Shown here piece after piece: positions 43,269-51,194 of a DNA stretch of 64,000 bases. The translations under genes and the position numbers were made by a program. The DNA lies in NCBI GenBank assembly GCA_964457365.1, contig CAYWFP010000010.1, forward strand, positions 1 to 64,000, given 5' to 3'. Every line of letters starts with the position of its first letter. Positions within the stretch are counted from its first letter, which is position 1. The DNA comes from CAYWFP01 sp964457365. GTDB taxonomy: Bacteria > Planctomycetota > SZUA-567. Under the pieces are notes generated by a model, which was not told where the DNA came from, searched no databases, and was given only the letters and a program-made list of their open reading frames with translations.

Positions 43269-44021
43269 TCAGCGGCGACTCGCCGCCCCCTGTGCGGCCA
43301 CGGCTTCGGCCTTCTTCCTGATCGCCTCCGGGTCGCCCAGGTAGCGCTTGCCCTGCGGGCGCAGTTCGTCGTCCAGTTCGTACACCAGCGGTACGCCGGT
43401 GGGGATGTTCAGGCCGACGATCTCCTCGTCGGAGATCTCGTCGAGGTACTTCGCCAGCGCGCGCAGCGAATTGCCGTGCGCGGCGATGAGCACCGTCTCG
43501 CCGATACGGATGCGCGGGACGATGGTGTCGTGCCAGTAGGGCATGAAGCGGGCGATGGTGTCCTTGAGGCTCTCGGTCCGCGGCAGGACGCGCCGGTCGA
43601 TGTGGGCGTACTTGGCCTCGTGCCCGGGAAAGCGCGGGTCGCTCTCTTCCAGTTCCGGCGGGGGCGTGTCGAAGCTGCGGCGCCAGATCTGCACCTGCTC
43701 CTCGCCGTGCTCCTTGGCGGTCTCGGCTTTGTTCAGCCCCTGCAGCGCGCCGTAGTGGCGCTCGTTGAGACGCCAGTGGCGGTGCACCGGCAGCCACATC
43801 TGGTCCATCTCCTCGAGCGCCAGCCAGAGTGTGCGGATGGCGCGCTTGAGAACGGAGGTGAAGGCGACGTTGAACGCATACCCGTTATCCAACAGCAGTT
43901 TGCCGGCCTGGCGGGCCTCGGCCTCGCCCTGCTCGGTCAGGTCCACGTCGGTCCAGCCGGTGAAGCGGTTCTCCAGGTTCCACCGGCTCTGGCCGTGGCG
44001 CAACAATACCAGCGTATGCAT
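43269..44021 (-). CDS. gpmA: 2,3-bisphosphoglycerate-dependent phosphoglycerate mutase
   Basis: A glycolytic enzyme of 250 residues: catalytic LLRHGQSRWNLENRFTGWTD with the phosphorylated His, LNERHYGALQGLNKAE, and the second His in LIAAHGNSLRAL. The ATG at 44021 follows GAGGAG; the extension to 44069 lacks family similarity. It is convergent with arsC and divergent from gpmI, giving two analogous mutases side by side. Confidence 0.95.
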   Translation of the reverse strand: MHTLVLLRHGQSRWNLENRFTGWTDVDLTEQGEAEARQAGKLLLDNGYAFNVAFTSVLKRAIRTLWLALEEMDQMWLPVHRHWRLNERHYGALQGLNKAETAKEHGEEQVQIWRRSFDTPPPELEESDPRFPGHEAKYAHIDRRVLPRTESLKDTIARFMPYWHDTIVPRIRIGETVLIAAHGNSLRALAKYLDEISDEEIVGLNIPTGVPLVYELDDELRPQGKRYLGDPEAIRKKAEAVAAQGAASRR

Positions 44022-44230
44022 GATTCGACTCCTCGGCGGCTCACCCCTGCCCGCGCGGCATTCTAGCATGTCCTACGGAGTTGCGCGAAACCTTTTCGCC
44101 TGCGTCCGGAGCGGGCGGATTTAACCGACGTTACATATTGTCATTTCCGGCATTCTATGCTATTCACGGGGCGAGAGTCCCCGGCGCGGAGCAGCGCATG
44201 ATTGCCGGGGCTTTGAGAGAGGAGCGAACC

Positions 44231-46054
44231 ATGGCCAGGAAACAGGTCTGTCTGATCATCCGCGACGGCTGGGGCTTGAACGAGAACCCCAGGGGCAACG
44301 CCGTCCACGCCGCCGATACGTCCAACTGCGACCGCTACAAGCGCGAGTATCCGTGGACCGTGCTCGAGGCCGCGGGCGAGCCGGTGGGCCTCCCCGACGG
44401 CTACCAGGGCAGCTCCGAGGTGGGGCACCTGAACATGGGCGCCGGGCGTATCGTGGTGCAGGAACTCAAGCGCATCGACGACGGCCTCAGCTCGGGCGAG
44501 CTCTTCAAACTGCCCAAGTGGCGGGAGTTCGTCACCGCCTGGCGCGAAACGGGCGGCACGCTCCATCTTCTGGGCCTGCTGCAGGACGAGGGCGTGCACG
44601 CGCACCAGGAGCATCTCTTCAAGATCATGCGCCAGGCCCGCGCGGACAACCCCGCCGGCGCCATCGTCGTCCATCCCTTCCTCGACGGTCGCGACACGCC
44701 GCCCCGGAGCTGCGAGGAGTACATCTCCAAGCTGCAGCAGGTGATGGACGAGGTCGGCAACGCCGCTATCGGCACGGTCATGGGCCGCTACTACGGCATG
44801 GACCGCTCGCGCGACTGGAACCTTACCGACAAGGCGTACAACTGCCTGGTCCGTTGCGCGGGGCGTCGCGCGGAGACGGCGCTTCAGGCCGTACACGAGT
44901 CGTACACCCGCGACAAGACGCCCGACGGCTTCGAGATGGTCGACGAGTACATCCCCCCCTACTGCATCGGCGACTTCGACGGCATCGAGGAGGGCGACTG
45001 CGTCTTCCACACCAATTACCGGCAGGACCGGGCCATCCAGCTCACCCAGGCGTTCGTCGAGCCGGATTACGAGGGCGACCTGCCGGATCGGCCCCGGGTC
45101 GCCTACCTCGGCTTCACCCGCTATTACGACGAGTTCCAGGATTACCTGATGGGGCCCATGGGCGGCGGCGGTTCGATGGACCATCTGCTCGGCGAGGTGA
45201 TCGGCGCGGCGGGCTTGAAACAACTGCGCATCGCCGAAACGCAGAAGTTCCGCCACGTCACCAGCTTCTTCAACGGCAAGTCCACCACGCCGTTTCCGGG
45301 CGAGGATCAGGTCGACGTGCCCAGTCGCTTCGACCCGGCCAGCTTCGCCTCGCATCCGGAGATGGAAGCCTACACCGTGACCGACCGCCTGATGGAGCTG
45401 CTGGCGACCGAGCCGGAGAAATACGACTTCATCGCCGTCAACTACGCCAACTGCGACATGGTCGGCCACACCGGCGAGTTCGAGGCCGCGCGCAAAGCCG
45501 GGGAGATCGTCGACGAGTGCGTCGGCCGCCTCGCCGACAAGCTGGTGGAGCTCGGCTTCGCCGTGCTCATCACCGCCGACCACGGCAACAGCGACCAGAT
45601 GATCGATTACGAAACGGGCAAGGTCAAGACCAGCCACACGCTCAACCCGGTCGAATGCATCTATGTCGGCAAGGACGCGCCGGGGACGAAGCTGATCGCG
45701 CACGGCAAGCTCGCCGACCTGGCGCCGACGATCCTGTACCTGCTGGGTCTGCCCGTCCCCAGGGCGATGACCGCCGAGAACATCATCTGCGACCAGGCTG
45801 CTTGCTGCCGCAGCAAGACCTGCCCGACCATGAAGAAAGCGGCCAAGAAAATCGCGAAGAAAGCATCCAAGAAAACTGCGAAAAAGGCGGCAAAGAAAGC
45901 GGGCAAGGCGACGAAGAAAGCGACCAAGAAGGCGAAGAGAAAGACCGCCAGGAAAGCGGCCAAGAAGAAGATCAAGAAAATCGCCAAGAAGATGGTCAAG
46001 AAGATGGTCAAGAAGACGGCGAAGAAAACAGGCGCAAAAAAGAGCAAGAAATAG
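44231..46054 (+). CDS. gpmI: 2,3-BPG-independent phosphoglycerate mutase with C-terminal lysine-rich tail
   Basis: The 607-residue product is an intact iPGM over about residues 1-520: LIIRDGWGLNENPRGNAV, catalytic Ser in YQGSSEVGHLNMGAGR, HPFLDGRDTPPRS, and metal residues in NCDMVGHTGE and LITADHGNSDQM. It then runs, without a stop, through a Cys-containing linker (CDQAACCRSKTC) into a 74-residue tail from 45830 with 37 lysines in KKA/KKT/KKI repeats, like histone H1-type or AlgP tails. GAGAGGAGCG precedes ATG 44231. The tail implies nucleic-acid or acidic-surface binding; this is inference. Confidence 0.93.
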   Translation: MARKQVCLIIRDGWGLNENPRGNAVHAADTSNCDRYKREYPWTVLEAAGEPVGLPDGYQGSSEVGHLNMGAGRIVVQELKRIDDGLSSGELFKLPKWREFVTAWRETGGTLHLLGLLQDEGVHAHQEHLFKIMRQARADNPAGAIVVHPFLDGRDTPPRSCEEYISKLQQVMDEVGNAAIGTVMGRYYGMDRSRDWNLTDKAYNCLVRCAGRRAETALQAVHESYTRDKTPDGFEMVDEYIPPYCIGDFDGIEEGDCVFHTNYRQDRAIQLTQAFVEPDYEGDLPDRPRVAYLGFTRYYDEFQDYLMGPMGGGGSMDHLLGEVIGAAGLKQLRIAETQKFRHVTSFFNGKSTTPFPGEDQVDVPSRFDPASFASHPEMEAYTVTDRLMELLATEPEKYDFIAVNYANCDMVGHTGEFEAARKAGEIVDECVGRLADKLVELGFAVLITADHGNSDQMIDYETGKVKTSHTLNPVECIYVGKDAPGTKLIAHGKLADLAPTILYLLGLPVPRAMTAENIICDQAACCRSKTCPTMKKAAKKIAKKASKKTAKKAAKKAGKATKKATKKAKRKTARKAAKKKIKKIAKKMVKKMVKKTAKKTGAKKSKK

Positions 46055-46083
46055 TCATCGCCAACGTATTCCGGAATTCACGC

Positions 46084-46109
46084 CTGCCTCTTTATCGGGG
46101 CAGTTTTTT
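46084..46109 (+). terminator. Putative Rho-independent terminator after gpmI
   Basis: CTGCC (46084-46088) pairs with GGCAG (46099-46103) and is followed by TTTTTT. The stem is short. Confidence 0.5.
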
Positions 46110-46291
46110 CATGGCATTCCGGGGCAATCGTGCAGAGCGAGTGAAATACGAACTGAACAACAGAATAATCTGATTCCAATTATAAAACTTTCTTGTTCGT
46201 GTTAGTATGCTCCATGGCGACGTATGCGTTGCGCCAGATGGATCTGGGAGCCGCAAACAACCGATTTAGGACAAATACGAGGAGGCAGTCG

Positions 46292-47110
46292 ATGTCGCGT
46301 CGAATTCTTGGGGGGGTGGTGCCGCTGATGCTTTTGAGCGCGGTTGTGGCCTGTGGCGGCGAGATCAAGCTCGCCTCGCTCGACTGGGAGCCGTATATCG
46401 GCAAGAAGGTCGAGGGCAACGGGTATGTCGCCGAGATCGTACGCGCGGCCTTCAAGGCCAAGGGGTATTCGGCCAAGATCGACTTTCTGCCGTGGGCGCG
46501 GGCGGTCTCGGAGTCGAAGAACGGCAGCTACGACGGGCTCTTCCCCGAGTACTACGACGAGGCCCGCAAGGACGATTACGTCTTCTCCGATCCGTTCCCC
46601 GGCGGGCCGCTGGTCTTCATGAAGCGCAAGGGCAAGGAGATCCCCTATACCGGCAACCTCGACGAATTGAAGCCGTACAAGATCGGCGTGGTCCGCGGTT
46701 ATATCAATACCAAGGCCTTCGACGCCCGCACCGACCTGAAGAAGGAGGAGACCGGCAGCGACGAGATGAACCTCAAGAAGCTCGTCGCCGGCCGGGTCGA
46801 CCTGATCGTCATCGACCGACTCGTCGCCGAGCACCTGATCGCGACCTCGGTCACGCAGGGCAAGGGCAAGATCGAGGCGGTCGAGCCGGTCATGGAGGTC
46901 AAGCCGCTCTACATCGCCTTCTCCAAGAAAGCGCCCGCCTACGAGAAGAAGATGGCCGACTTCAACGACGGGCTGAAAGCGATCAAGGAAGACGGCAGCC
47001 TGCAGAAGATCCTGGAGAAGCACGGCGTCGCCGAGGCGCTCAAGGTCTCGCGCGCGGTGGTGCCGGCGGAGACCGTGGCCGCGGGTGAGGGCGGTCCGCT
47101 GCACCGCTGA
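46292..47110 (+). CDS. Solute-binding protein family 3, copy 1
   Basis: A 272-residue periplasmic binding protein (SBP_bac_3 fold). The signal sequence has a lipobox-like V-V-A-C just before GGEIKLASLDWEPYIG, so it may be a lipoprotein. The core shows GNGYVAEIVRAAFKAKGY, IDFLPWARAV, YVFSDPFPGGPLVFM, and the hinge KPYKIGVVRGYIN. Ligands of the family are amino acids and similar small molecules. GAGGAGG precedes ATG 46292. First of three paralogues; no permease or ATPase gene is near. Confidence 0.85.
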   Translation: MSRRILGGVVPLMLLSAVVACGGEIKLASLDWEPYIGKKVEGNGYVAEIVRAAFKAKGYSAKIDFLPWARAVSESKNGSYDGLFPEYYDEARKDDYVFSDPFPGGPLVFMKRKGKEIPYTGNLDELKPYKIGVVRGYINTKAFDARTDLKKEETGSDEMNLKKLVAGRVDLIVIDRLVAEHLIATSVTQGKGKIEAVEPVMEVKPLYIAFSKKAPAYEKKMADFNDGLKAIKEDGSLQKILEKHGVAEALKVSRAVVPAETVAAGEGGPLHR

Positions 47111-47211
47111 GGCCGCGGCGCCACGCCGGAAGCGGTTTTGGTGGATACGCGCCCGCGACCCGGCCTGGTTGCGGGCGTATTCACATCGACTCTGGCCGCG
47201 AAGGGACGAAC

Positions 47212-48294
47212 GTGTCGATTCGTATCCTGCTGATCCTGACGGGAATTGTCGTTCTCGGCAACCGGATGGCGGAGGGGGGCGAGATCAAGACCGTCCAGAT
47301 CGCCACCCTCGAGTGGCCGCCGTATATCGGGCGCGACATGCCCAAGAACGGCTACATCGCCAACATCACTCGCGCGGCGTTCCAGGCCGCGGGCTATCGG
47401 CTGCGCGACATCAATATCGAGTTCATGCCCTGGCAGCGCGCGGTCGACCTGACCCGCGAGGGCGAGTACGACGGCGTGCTCTGCATGTACCCTAGCGAGG
47501 AGCGCACCCGCCTCTTCCGCCTCTCCGATCCGGTCCCCGGCGGGCCGGTGGTCCTCTTCAAGCTCGAGAGCCGCGACGACGTCGACTTCGACGGCACCAT
47601 GGAGTCGCTGCGCGGCTACAAGATCGGCGTCATCGCCGGCTACGTCAACAGCCGCGCCTTCGACGAGGCCGACTATCTGGACAAGGCGGAGGTGCCGACC
47701 AACGAGCAGAACCTGCGGCAGCTCCTGGCCGGGCGGGTGGACCTGATCGCCATGGACCACCTGGTGGCCAATTACATCCTGGCCCTGCGCATCCCCGGCA
47801 AGCTCAAGCAGATCAAGCCGCTCAAGCCGCCGCTGGCGCTGAACAACCTGCACGTGGGCTTCTCCCGCAACGTCGCGGAGTCCGAGCGCAAGTGGCGCGA
47901 CTACAACGAGGGGCTGGCCAGAATACGCCAGAGCGGCAAGCTCAAATCCATATTGGAGGAACACGGCTTCAGCGACGTGCTCAAGGTGGTCCGGCGGTCG
48001 TCGCCGCGGTTGCCGCCCCGTGCGTTGTCGTGCCGGCCATGTGGCTGCGCCTGCCTGCGCGAGTTGCTTCTCGCATACCGCACCGGTATGCGCTGGCCGC
48101 ATTTAACGCGAATAGAGCATTCCGCTAACCGAAGCCTGACTCTGGGCGGCTATACATGGTGCGTGCCCGTGCGCCTTCGCCACGGGGCGCTGGGACGGGA
48201 GGAATCCGCATGTGGATGCGTCTGGTATGTCTGCTGCTGCTGGGGGGGCTCGCCGGCGTATCCGGCGGCGCGCAAGAGCAACGCACCGACGTGA
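47212..48294 (+). CDS. Solute-binding protein family 3, copy 2, with aberrant C-terminus
   Basis: The second paralogue starts at GTG 47212 after AAGGGACG with a signal peptide, then QIATLEWPPYIG, NGYIANITRAAFQAAGY and LFRLSDPVPGGPVVLF. Homology to copies 1 and 3 ends at about residue 260 (EEHGFSDVLKVV). The remaining 100 residues are Arg/Cys-rich and run 85 bases into copy 3, so they are probably out of frame. Shifting one base near 47992 gives R-A-V-V-like sequence as in copy 1 and a stop at 48126-48128. Either a real or sequencing frameshift is likely. Confidence 0.75.
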   Translation: MSIRILLILTGIVVLGNRMAEGGEIKTVQIATLEWPPYIGRDMPKNGYIANITRAAFQAAGYRLRDINIEFMPWQRAVDLTREGEYDGVLCMYPSEERTRLFRLSDPVPGGPVVLFKLESRDDVDFDGTMESLRGYKIGVIAGYVNSRAFDEADYLDKAEVPTNEQNLRQLLAGRVDLIAMDHLVANYILALRIPGKLKQIKPLKPPLALNNLHVGFSRNVAESERKWRDYNEGLARIRQSGKLKSILEEHGFSDVLKVVRRSSPRLPPRALSCRPCGCACLRELLLAYRTGMRWPHLTRIEHSANRSLTLGGYTWCVPVRLRHGALGREESACGCVWYVCCCWGGSPAYPAARKSNAPT

Positions 48295-48995
48295 TCAAGC
48301 TCGCCTCGCTCAACTGGGAGCCCTACATCGGCGAGACGGTGGACAGGAACGGCTATGTCGCCGAGATCGCCCGCGAGGCGTTCAAGGCCGCCGGTTACGT
48401 CAACGACATCCGCATCGACTTTCTGCCCTGGGCGCGGGCGGTGGCCCAGTCGCGCCGCGGGGCGTACGACGGGCTCTTTCCCGAATATTACGACGAAGAG
48501 CGTAAGCAGGACTTCGTCTTCTCCGATCCGTTCCACGGCGGGCCGCTGGTCCTGATGAAGCTCAAGAGTCGCGAGATCGAGTACGACGGCGACCTGAAAG
48601 CGCTCAAGCCGTTCAAGATCGGCATCATCCGCGGCTACGTCAACACCAAGGCGTTCGACGACGCGGACTATCTGCAGAAGGAGGAATGCACCAACGATCT
48701 GCAGAACCTGAAGAAACTGCTCGGGAAGCGCGTGGACCTGATCGTCATCGACCGCCTCGTGGCTACTTACCTGATCGCCCGGAACCTGCCTCCGCATCAG
48801 GGCAAGATCGAGCCGCTGCAGCCGCCGTTGGAGATCAAGCCGCTCTACATCGCCTTCTCCAGAAAGGCCCCCGACTACCGCACCAAACTCGAGGACTTCA
48901 ACGCCGGGTTGAAGGCCATGCGCAAGAACGGCAAGCTCCGGGCCATCCTCACCGAGTTCGGCTTCTCCGATACCGTCAGCGTCGACGGCGATTAG
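48210..48995 (+). CDS. Solute-binding protein family 3, copy 3
   Basis: The third paralogue, 261 residues. It has a signal peptide (LVCLLLLGGLAGVSGGAQ), then KLASLNWEPYIGETVDRNGY, IDFLPWARAVAQSRRG, FVFSDPFHGGPLVLM and KPFKIGIIRGYVN. It is closest in sequence to copy 1. GGGAGGAA precedes ATG 48210, which lies inside the aberrant end of copy 2. The three copies presumably arose by tandem duplication and bind related ligands; a sensory role is possible because no transporter components are encoded here. Confidence 0.85.
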   Translation: MWMRLVCLLLLGGLAGVSGGAQEQRTDVIKLASLNWEPYIGETVDRNGYVAEIAREAFKAAGYVNDIRIDFLPWARAVAQSRRGAYDGLFPEYYDEERKQDFVFSDPFHGGPLVLMKLKSREIEYDGDLKALKPFKIGIIRGYVNTKAFDDADYLQKEECTNDLQNLKKLLGKRVDLIVIDRLVATYLIARNLPPHQGKIEPLQPPLEIKPLYIAFSRKAPDYRTKLEDFNAGLKAMRKNGKLRAILTEFGFSDTVSVDGD

Positions 48996-49111
48996 GTCTG
49001 ATTGCGCATCGCCGTGAGCTGCCGCACGTAGGGCCGCTCCTCTGCCTGTGCGCCGCCGGCCACCATGATCCCCAGCATCGCCACCACCGCCATCTTCGCC
49101 ATCGTCTGCAT
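48992..49111 (-). CDS. Candidate small secreted peptide (39 residues)
   Basis: ATG 49111 with GGCGGAAC upstream opens a 39-codon frame: a basic start (MQTMAK), a hydrophobic core (MAVVAMLGIMVAGG), an A-Q-A cleavage site, and a 16-residue mature part (EERPYVRQLTAMRNQT). The signal-peptide grammar is complete, which is unusual for a random frame. It is convergent with copy 3 and overlaps its stop by 4 bases. No homologue recognised. Confidence 0.4.
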   Translation of the reverse strand: MQTMAKMAVVAMLGIMVAGGAQAEERPYVRQLTAMRNQT

Positions 49112-49579
49112 CGTTGTTCCGCCTTCTGCCGGTTTTCTCATGCGTCCCGGGTTCATCCGGAAGTGATGACGCGGGGACAACGTTTCTCGCGATAATCGCG
49201 AAAAAAGGGAAATCGCTATAACCGCTTGGGACGAAAGGGACAAGAAAAAAACCCGCCTGGGGGGCAGGCGGGGGGGGAGTGGGCGCGCCGAGTTGAGCTT
49301 TGTAGCTATCGGAGTCTGGGAAACGCTTGTGGGGTAGAGAACAGGGTTACCCAGCGCGCCTATATCAAATCTACCGTGCAAAACGTCGTTAGCAAATTTT
49401 CAGACCGAAAAAAGTTGCGAATTTTTCGGAAAATGCATAGCGGCACGAAAAAGCCTGTTTTTCGCAAATATCACGTCAATTTATGTAAATTAATTTTAGC
49501 TGTGTCTTGCCAAATATGAGAATGAAGGTAAAAATGAACTTCGGCATGCAGCCGGGCGTTTAGGCTTGTGGAGATGGCG
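49112..49579. other. Intergenic region upstream of the ECF sigma gene
   Basis: About 470 bases with no credible gene. The last 200 bases are clearly AT-rich (runs of AAAA/TTTT) in contrast with the genome. It contains a G-rich strip at 49257-49280. A GAACTT-N16-GTTTA pair at 49536-49562 recalls extracytoplasmic-sigma promoters, but it lies so close to the start that I do not call it. Confidence 0.6.
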
Positions 49580-50161
49580 ATGAAGACGGATGCGGAATTG
49601 ATGACCGCGTTCCGCGAAGGCGATGCCGAGGCGTTCGAGAAGTTGGTCTTACGGCACCAGATGGGGCTGTTCAACTTCTTCTATCGCCTTGTCGGCGACC
49701 GGCAGACCGCCGAGGATCAGACGCAGGAGGTGTTTTTCAAGCTGTATCTCCACGCGGGCAATTATGTCGAGACGGCGAAGTTCACGACGTATCTGTACAA
49801 GATCGCCAAGAACTGCTGGATCGACTTTTACCGCCGTCGCAAGCGCCGCGCCTCGCCGCGCAGCCTCGACGTGGACGTGGACGAGGGCTTGAGCCTGCAC
49901 GAGCGTATCCCGGCCGACGTCGAGCCGCCGGCGGCGCGCATGGAACGGTGGGACCGGCAGGAGGTGGTCATGAAGGCGGTGGCCGCCCTGCCCGAGGAGC
50001 AGCGCATGGTCTTCGTGCTCTCGGAGGTACAGGGGATGAAATACGCCGAGATCGCCCAGACGCTGGATATCCCCGTCGGCACGGTGAAGAGCCGGATGCA
50101 CGTGGCGGTCAATCGGTTGCGCGAAAGCCTGACCCGCGCGGGAATCATGGGCGCGGACTGA
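49580..50161 (+). CDS. ECF-type RNA polymerase sigma factor
   Basis: A 193-residue sigma-70 family protein with only regions 2 and 4: LVLRHQMGLFNFFYRLVGDR and AEDQTQEVFFKLY (region 2), then ALPEEQRMVFVLSEVQGMKY and IAQTLDIPVGTVKSRMHVAV (region 4 helix-turn-helix). ATG 49580 is chosen over GTG 49568 and ATG 49574 because GGAG sits 6 bases before it. It is followed 22 bases later by its probable membrane anti-sigma. Confidence 0.9.
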   Translation: MKTDAELMTAFREGDAEAFEKLVLRHQMGLFNFFYRLVGDRQTAEDQTQEVFFKLYLHAGNYVETAKFTTYLYKIAKNCWIDFYRRRKRRASPRSLDVDVDEGLSLHERIPADVEPPAARMERWDRQEVVMKAVAALPEEQRMVFVLSEVQGMKYAEIAQTLDIPVGTVKSRMHVAVNRLRESLTRAGIMGAD

Positions 50162-50183
50162 AGACGGAGGCGAAGGAAAGACG

Positions 50184-51137
50184 ATGAGTTGCCATCAGAT
50201 ACGGGCCGAACTGGTCAACTATCACAAGGACGAGCTGGATCCCGAGGCCCGCGCCCGGGTCGAACGGCACCTCCGCGGTTGCCTCGACTGCGCGCAGGAG
50301 AGCCTCTCCGTCGAGGAGACCTTCGCGGTTCTGCGCAAGGAACTCGTCCCCATCGAACTCTCGGCGCATTTCCGCGTCGCGCTCAAGGAGCGGATGGAGG
50401 AGTCCACGCGCATGGCCGAGCAGGCCAGGATCGGCTACAAGACCTCCCGCGCCAGCGAGCGCCACCTGCGCGAGGAGCGCAAGCCGACGGTGCTGCGGCT
50501 CTGGGACTACGGCCGCCGCAGCCCGTACTTCATCGCCTCGGTCGCCCTGCATGCGGCGGTGGTGCTGCTGGTGGTGGGGCTGCTCGTCCACATCAACAAC
50601 ACCCGCCCCGCGCCGCGCCCCGCGCCCGCCCTCGGCGAGGAGCCGGTCTTCGGGGTGGACATGTCGTTCAGCCAGGTTTACGCCCCGCGCAAGAACGCCC
50701 CGAGCGTGCGCGTCGACGCCAGGGCCGTGGAAGTCGGCGTGCGCGTCGATATCGCCCAGTTCGCCATGGTCGATACGCTCGTCCTCGTCGGCAGCCCCCA
50801 GCTCGGCGCGGTCATGGCCTACTTCGCCGACGCCCAAGGGTATCCCTCCAGCGCGGAACTCCGGCAGCGCTTCCCCAGCGCGCAGGTGCAATCGGTGGAA
50901 AACGCGGCGGTGGTGGTGCCGACGGCGCTGGCGCAGACCTTCTTCGGGAACGACCTGGCGCTGCGGGTCTTCCACATGGACGCGCATAACCGCCTGGAGT
51001 TCTGGCGCGAGGCGCACTGGCGGGATGTGGTCGAGGACGTCGGCGCCGAGTTCACCCGCCAGCGCGAACTGCCGCGCGTGCCGTACCCGAAGGTGGCGGT
51101 GCTGCCCAAGCCGGTGCGTCGCGCGCGCGAGGCCTGA
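50184..51137 (+). CDS. Membrane anti-sigma factor with zinc-finger (ZAS) domain
   Basis: A 317-residue protein: N-terminal ZAS domain with H-x3-C-x2-C in VERHLRGCLDC (about 28-38), a helical linker, one membrane helix (YFIASVALHAAVVLLVVGLL, about 113-132), and a roughly 180-residue extracytoplasmic domain of unknown fold (VDMSFSQVYAPRKN, RVDIAQFAMVDTLVLVG). Such proteins hold the ECF sigma until an envelope signal leads to release. The large outer domain is probably the sensor. Confidence 0.85.
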   Translation: MSCHQIRAELVNYHKDELDPEARARVERHLRGCLDCAQESLSVEETFAVLRKELVPIELSAHFRVALKERMEESTRMAEQARIGYKTSRASERHLREERKPTVLRLWDYGRRSPYFIASVALHAAVVLLVVGLLVHINNTRPAPRPAPALGEEPVFGVDMSFSQVYAPRKNAPSVRVDARAVEVGVRVDIAQFAMVDTLVLVGSPQLGAVMAYFADAQGYPSSAELRQRFPSAQVQSVENAAVVVPTALAQTFFGNDLALRVFHMDAHNRLEFWREAHWRDVVEDVGAEFTRQRELPRVPYPKVAVLPKPVRRAREA

Positions 51138-51164
51138 GCGCCGCGATCAACCGAATACCATGCA

Positions 51165-51194
51165 AAGCCGCGCTCCGTAAAGGGCGCGGTTTTT
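51165..51194. terminator. Terminator of the sigma/anti-sigma operon
   Basis: CCGCGC and GCGCGG form a stem around a loop of about 10 bases, followed by TTTTTTT. It lies exactly between the convergent anti-sigma and SGNH genes. Confidence 0.8.

Noticed and set aside
46200..46270. GGGAGCCGCAAACAACCG, faintly like part of a cyclic-di-GMP (GEMM) riboswitch
   Set aside because: The first conserved block and the paired stems are missing.
49536..49562. GAACTT-N16-GTTTA, like an autoregulatory ECF promoter
   Set aside because: The implied transcript start would fall on the ribosome binding site of the sigma gene, and the -10 match is weak.
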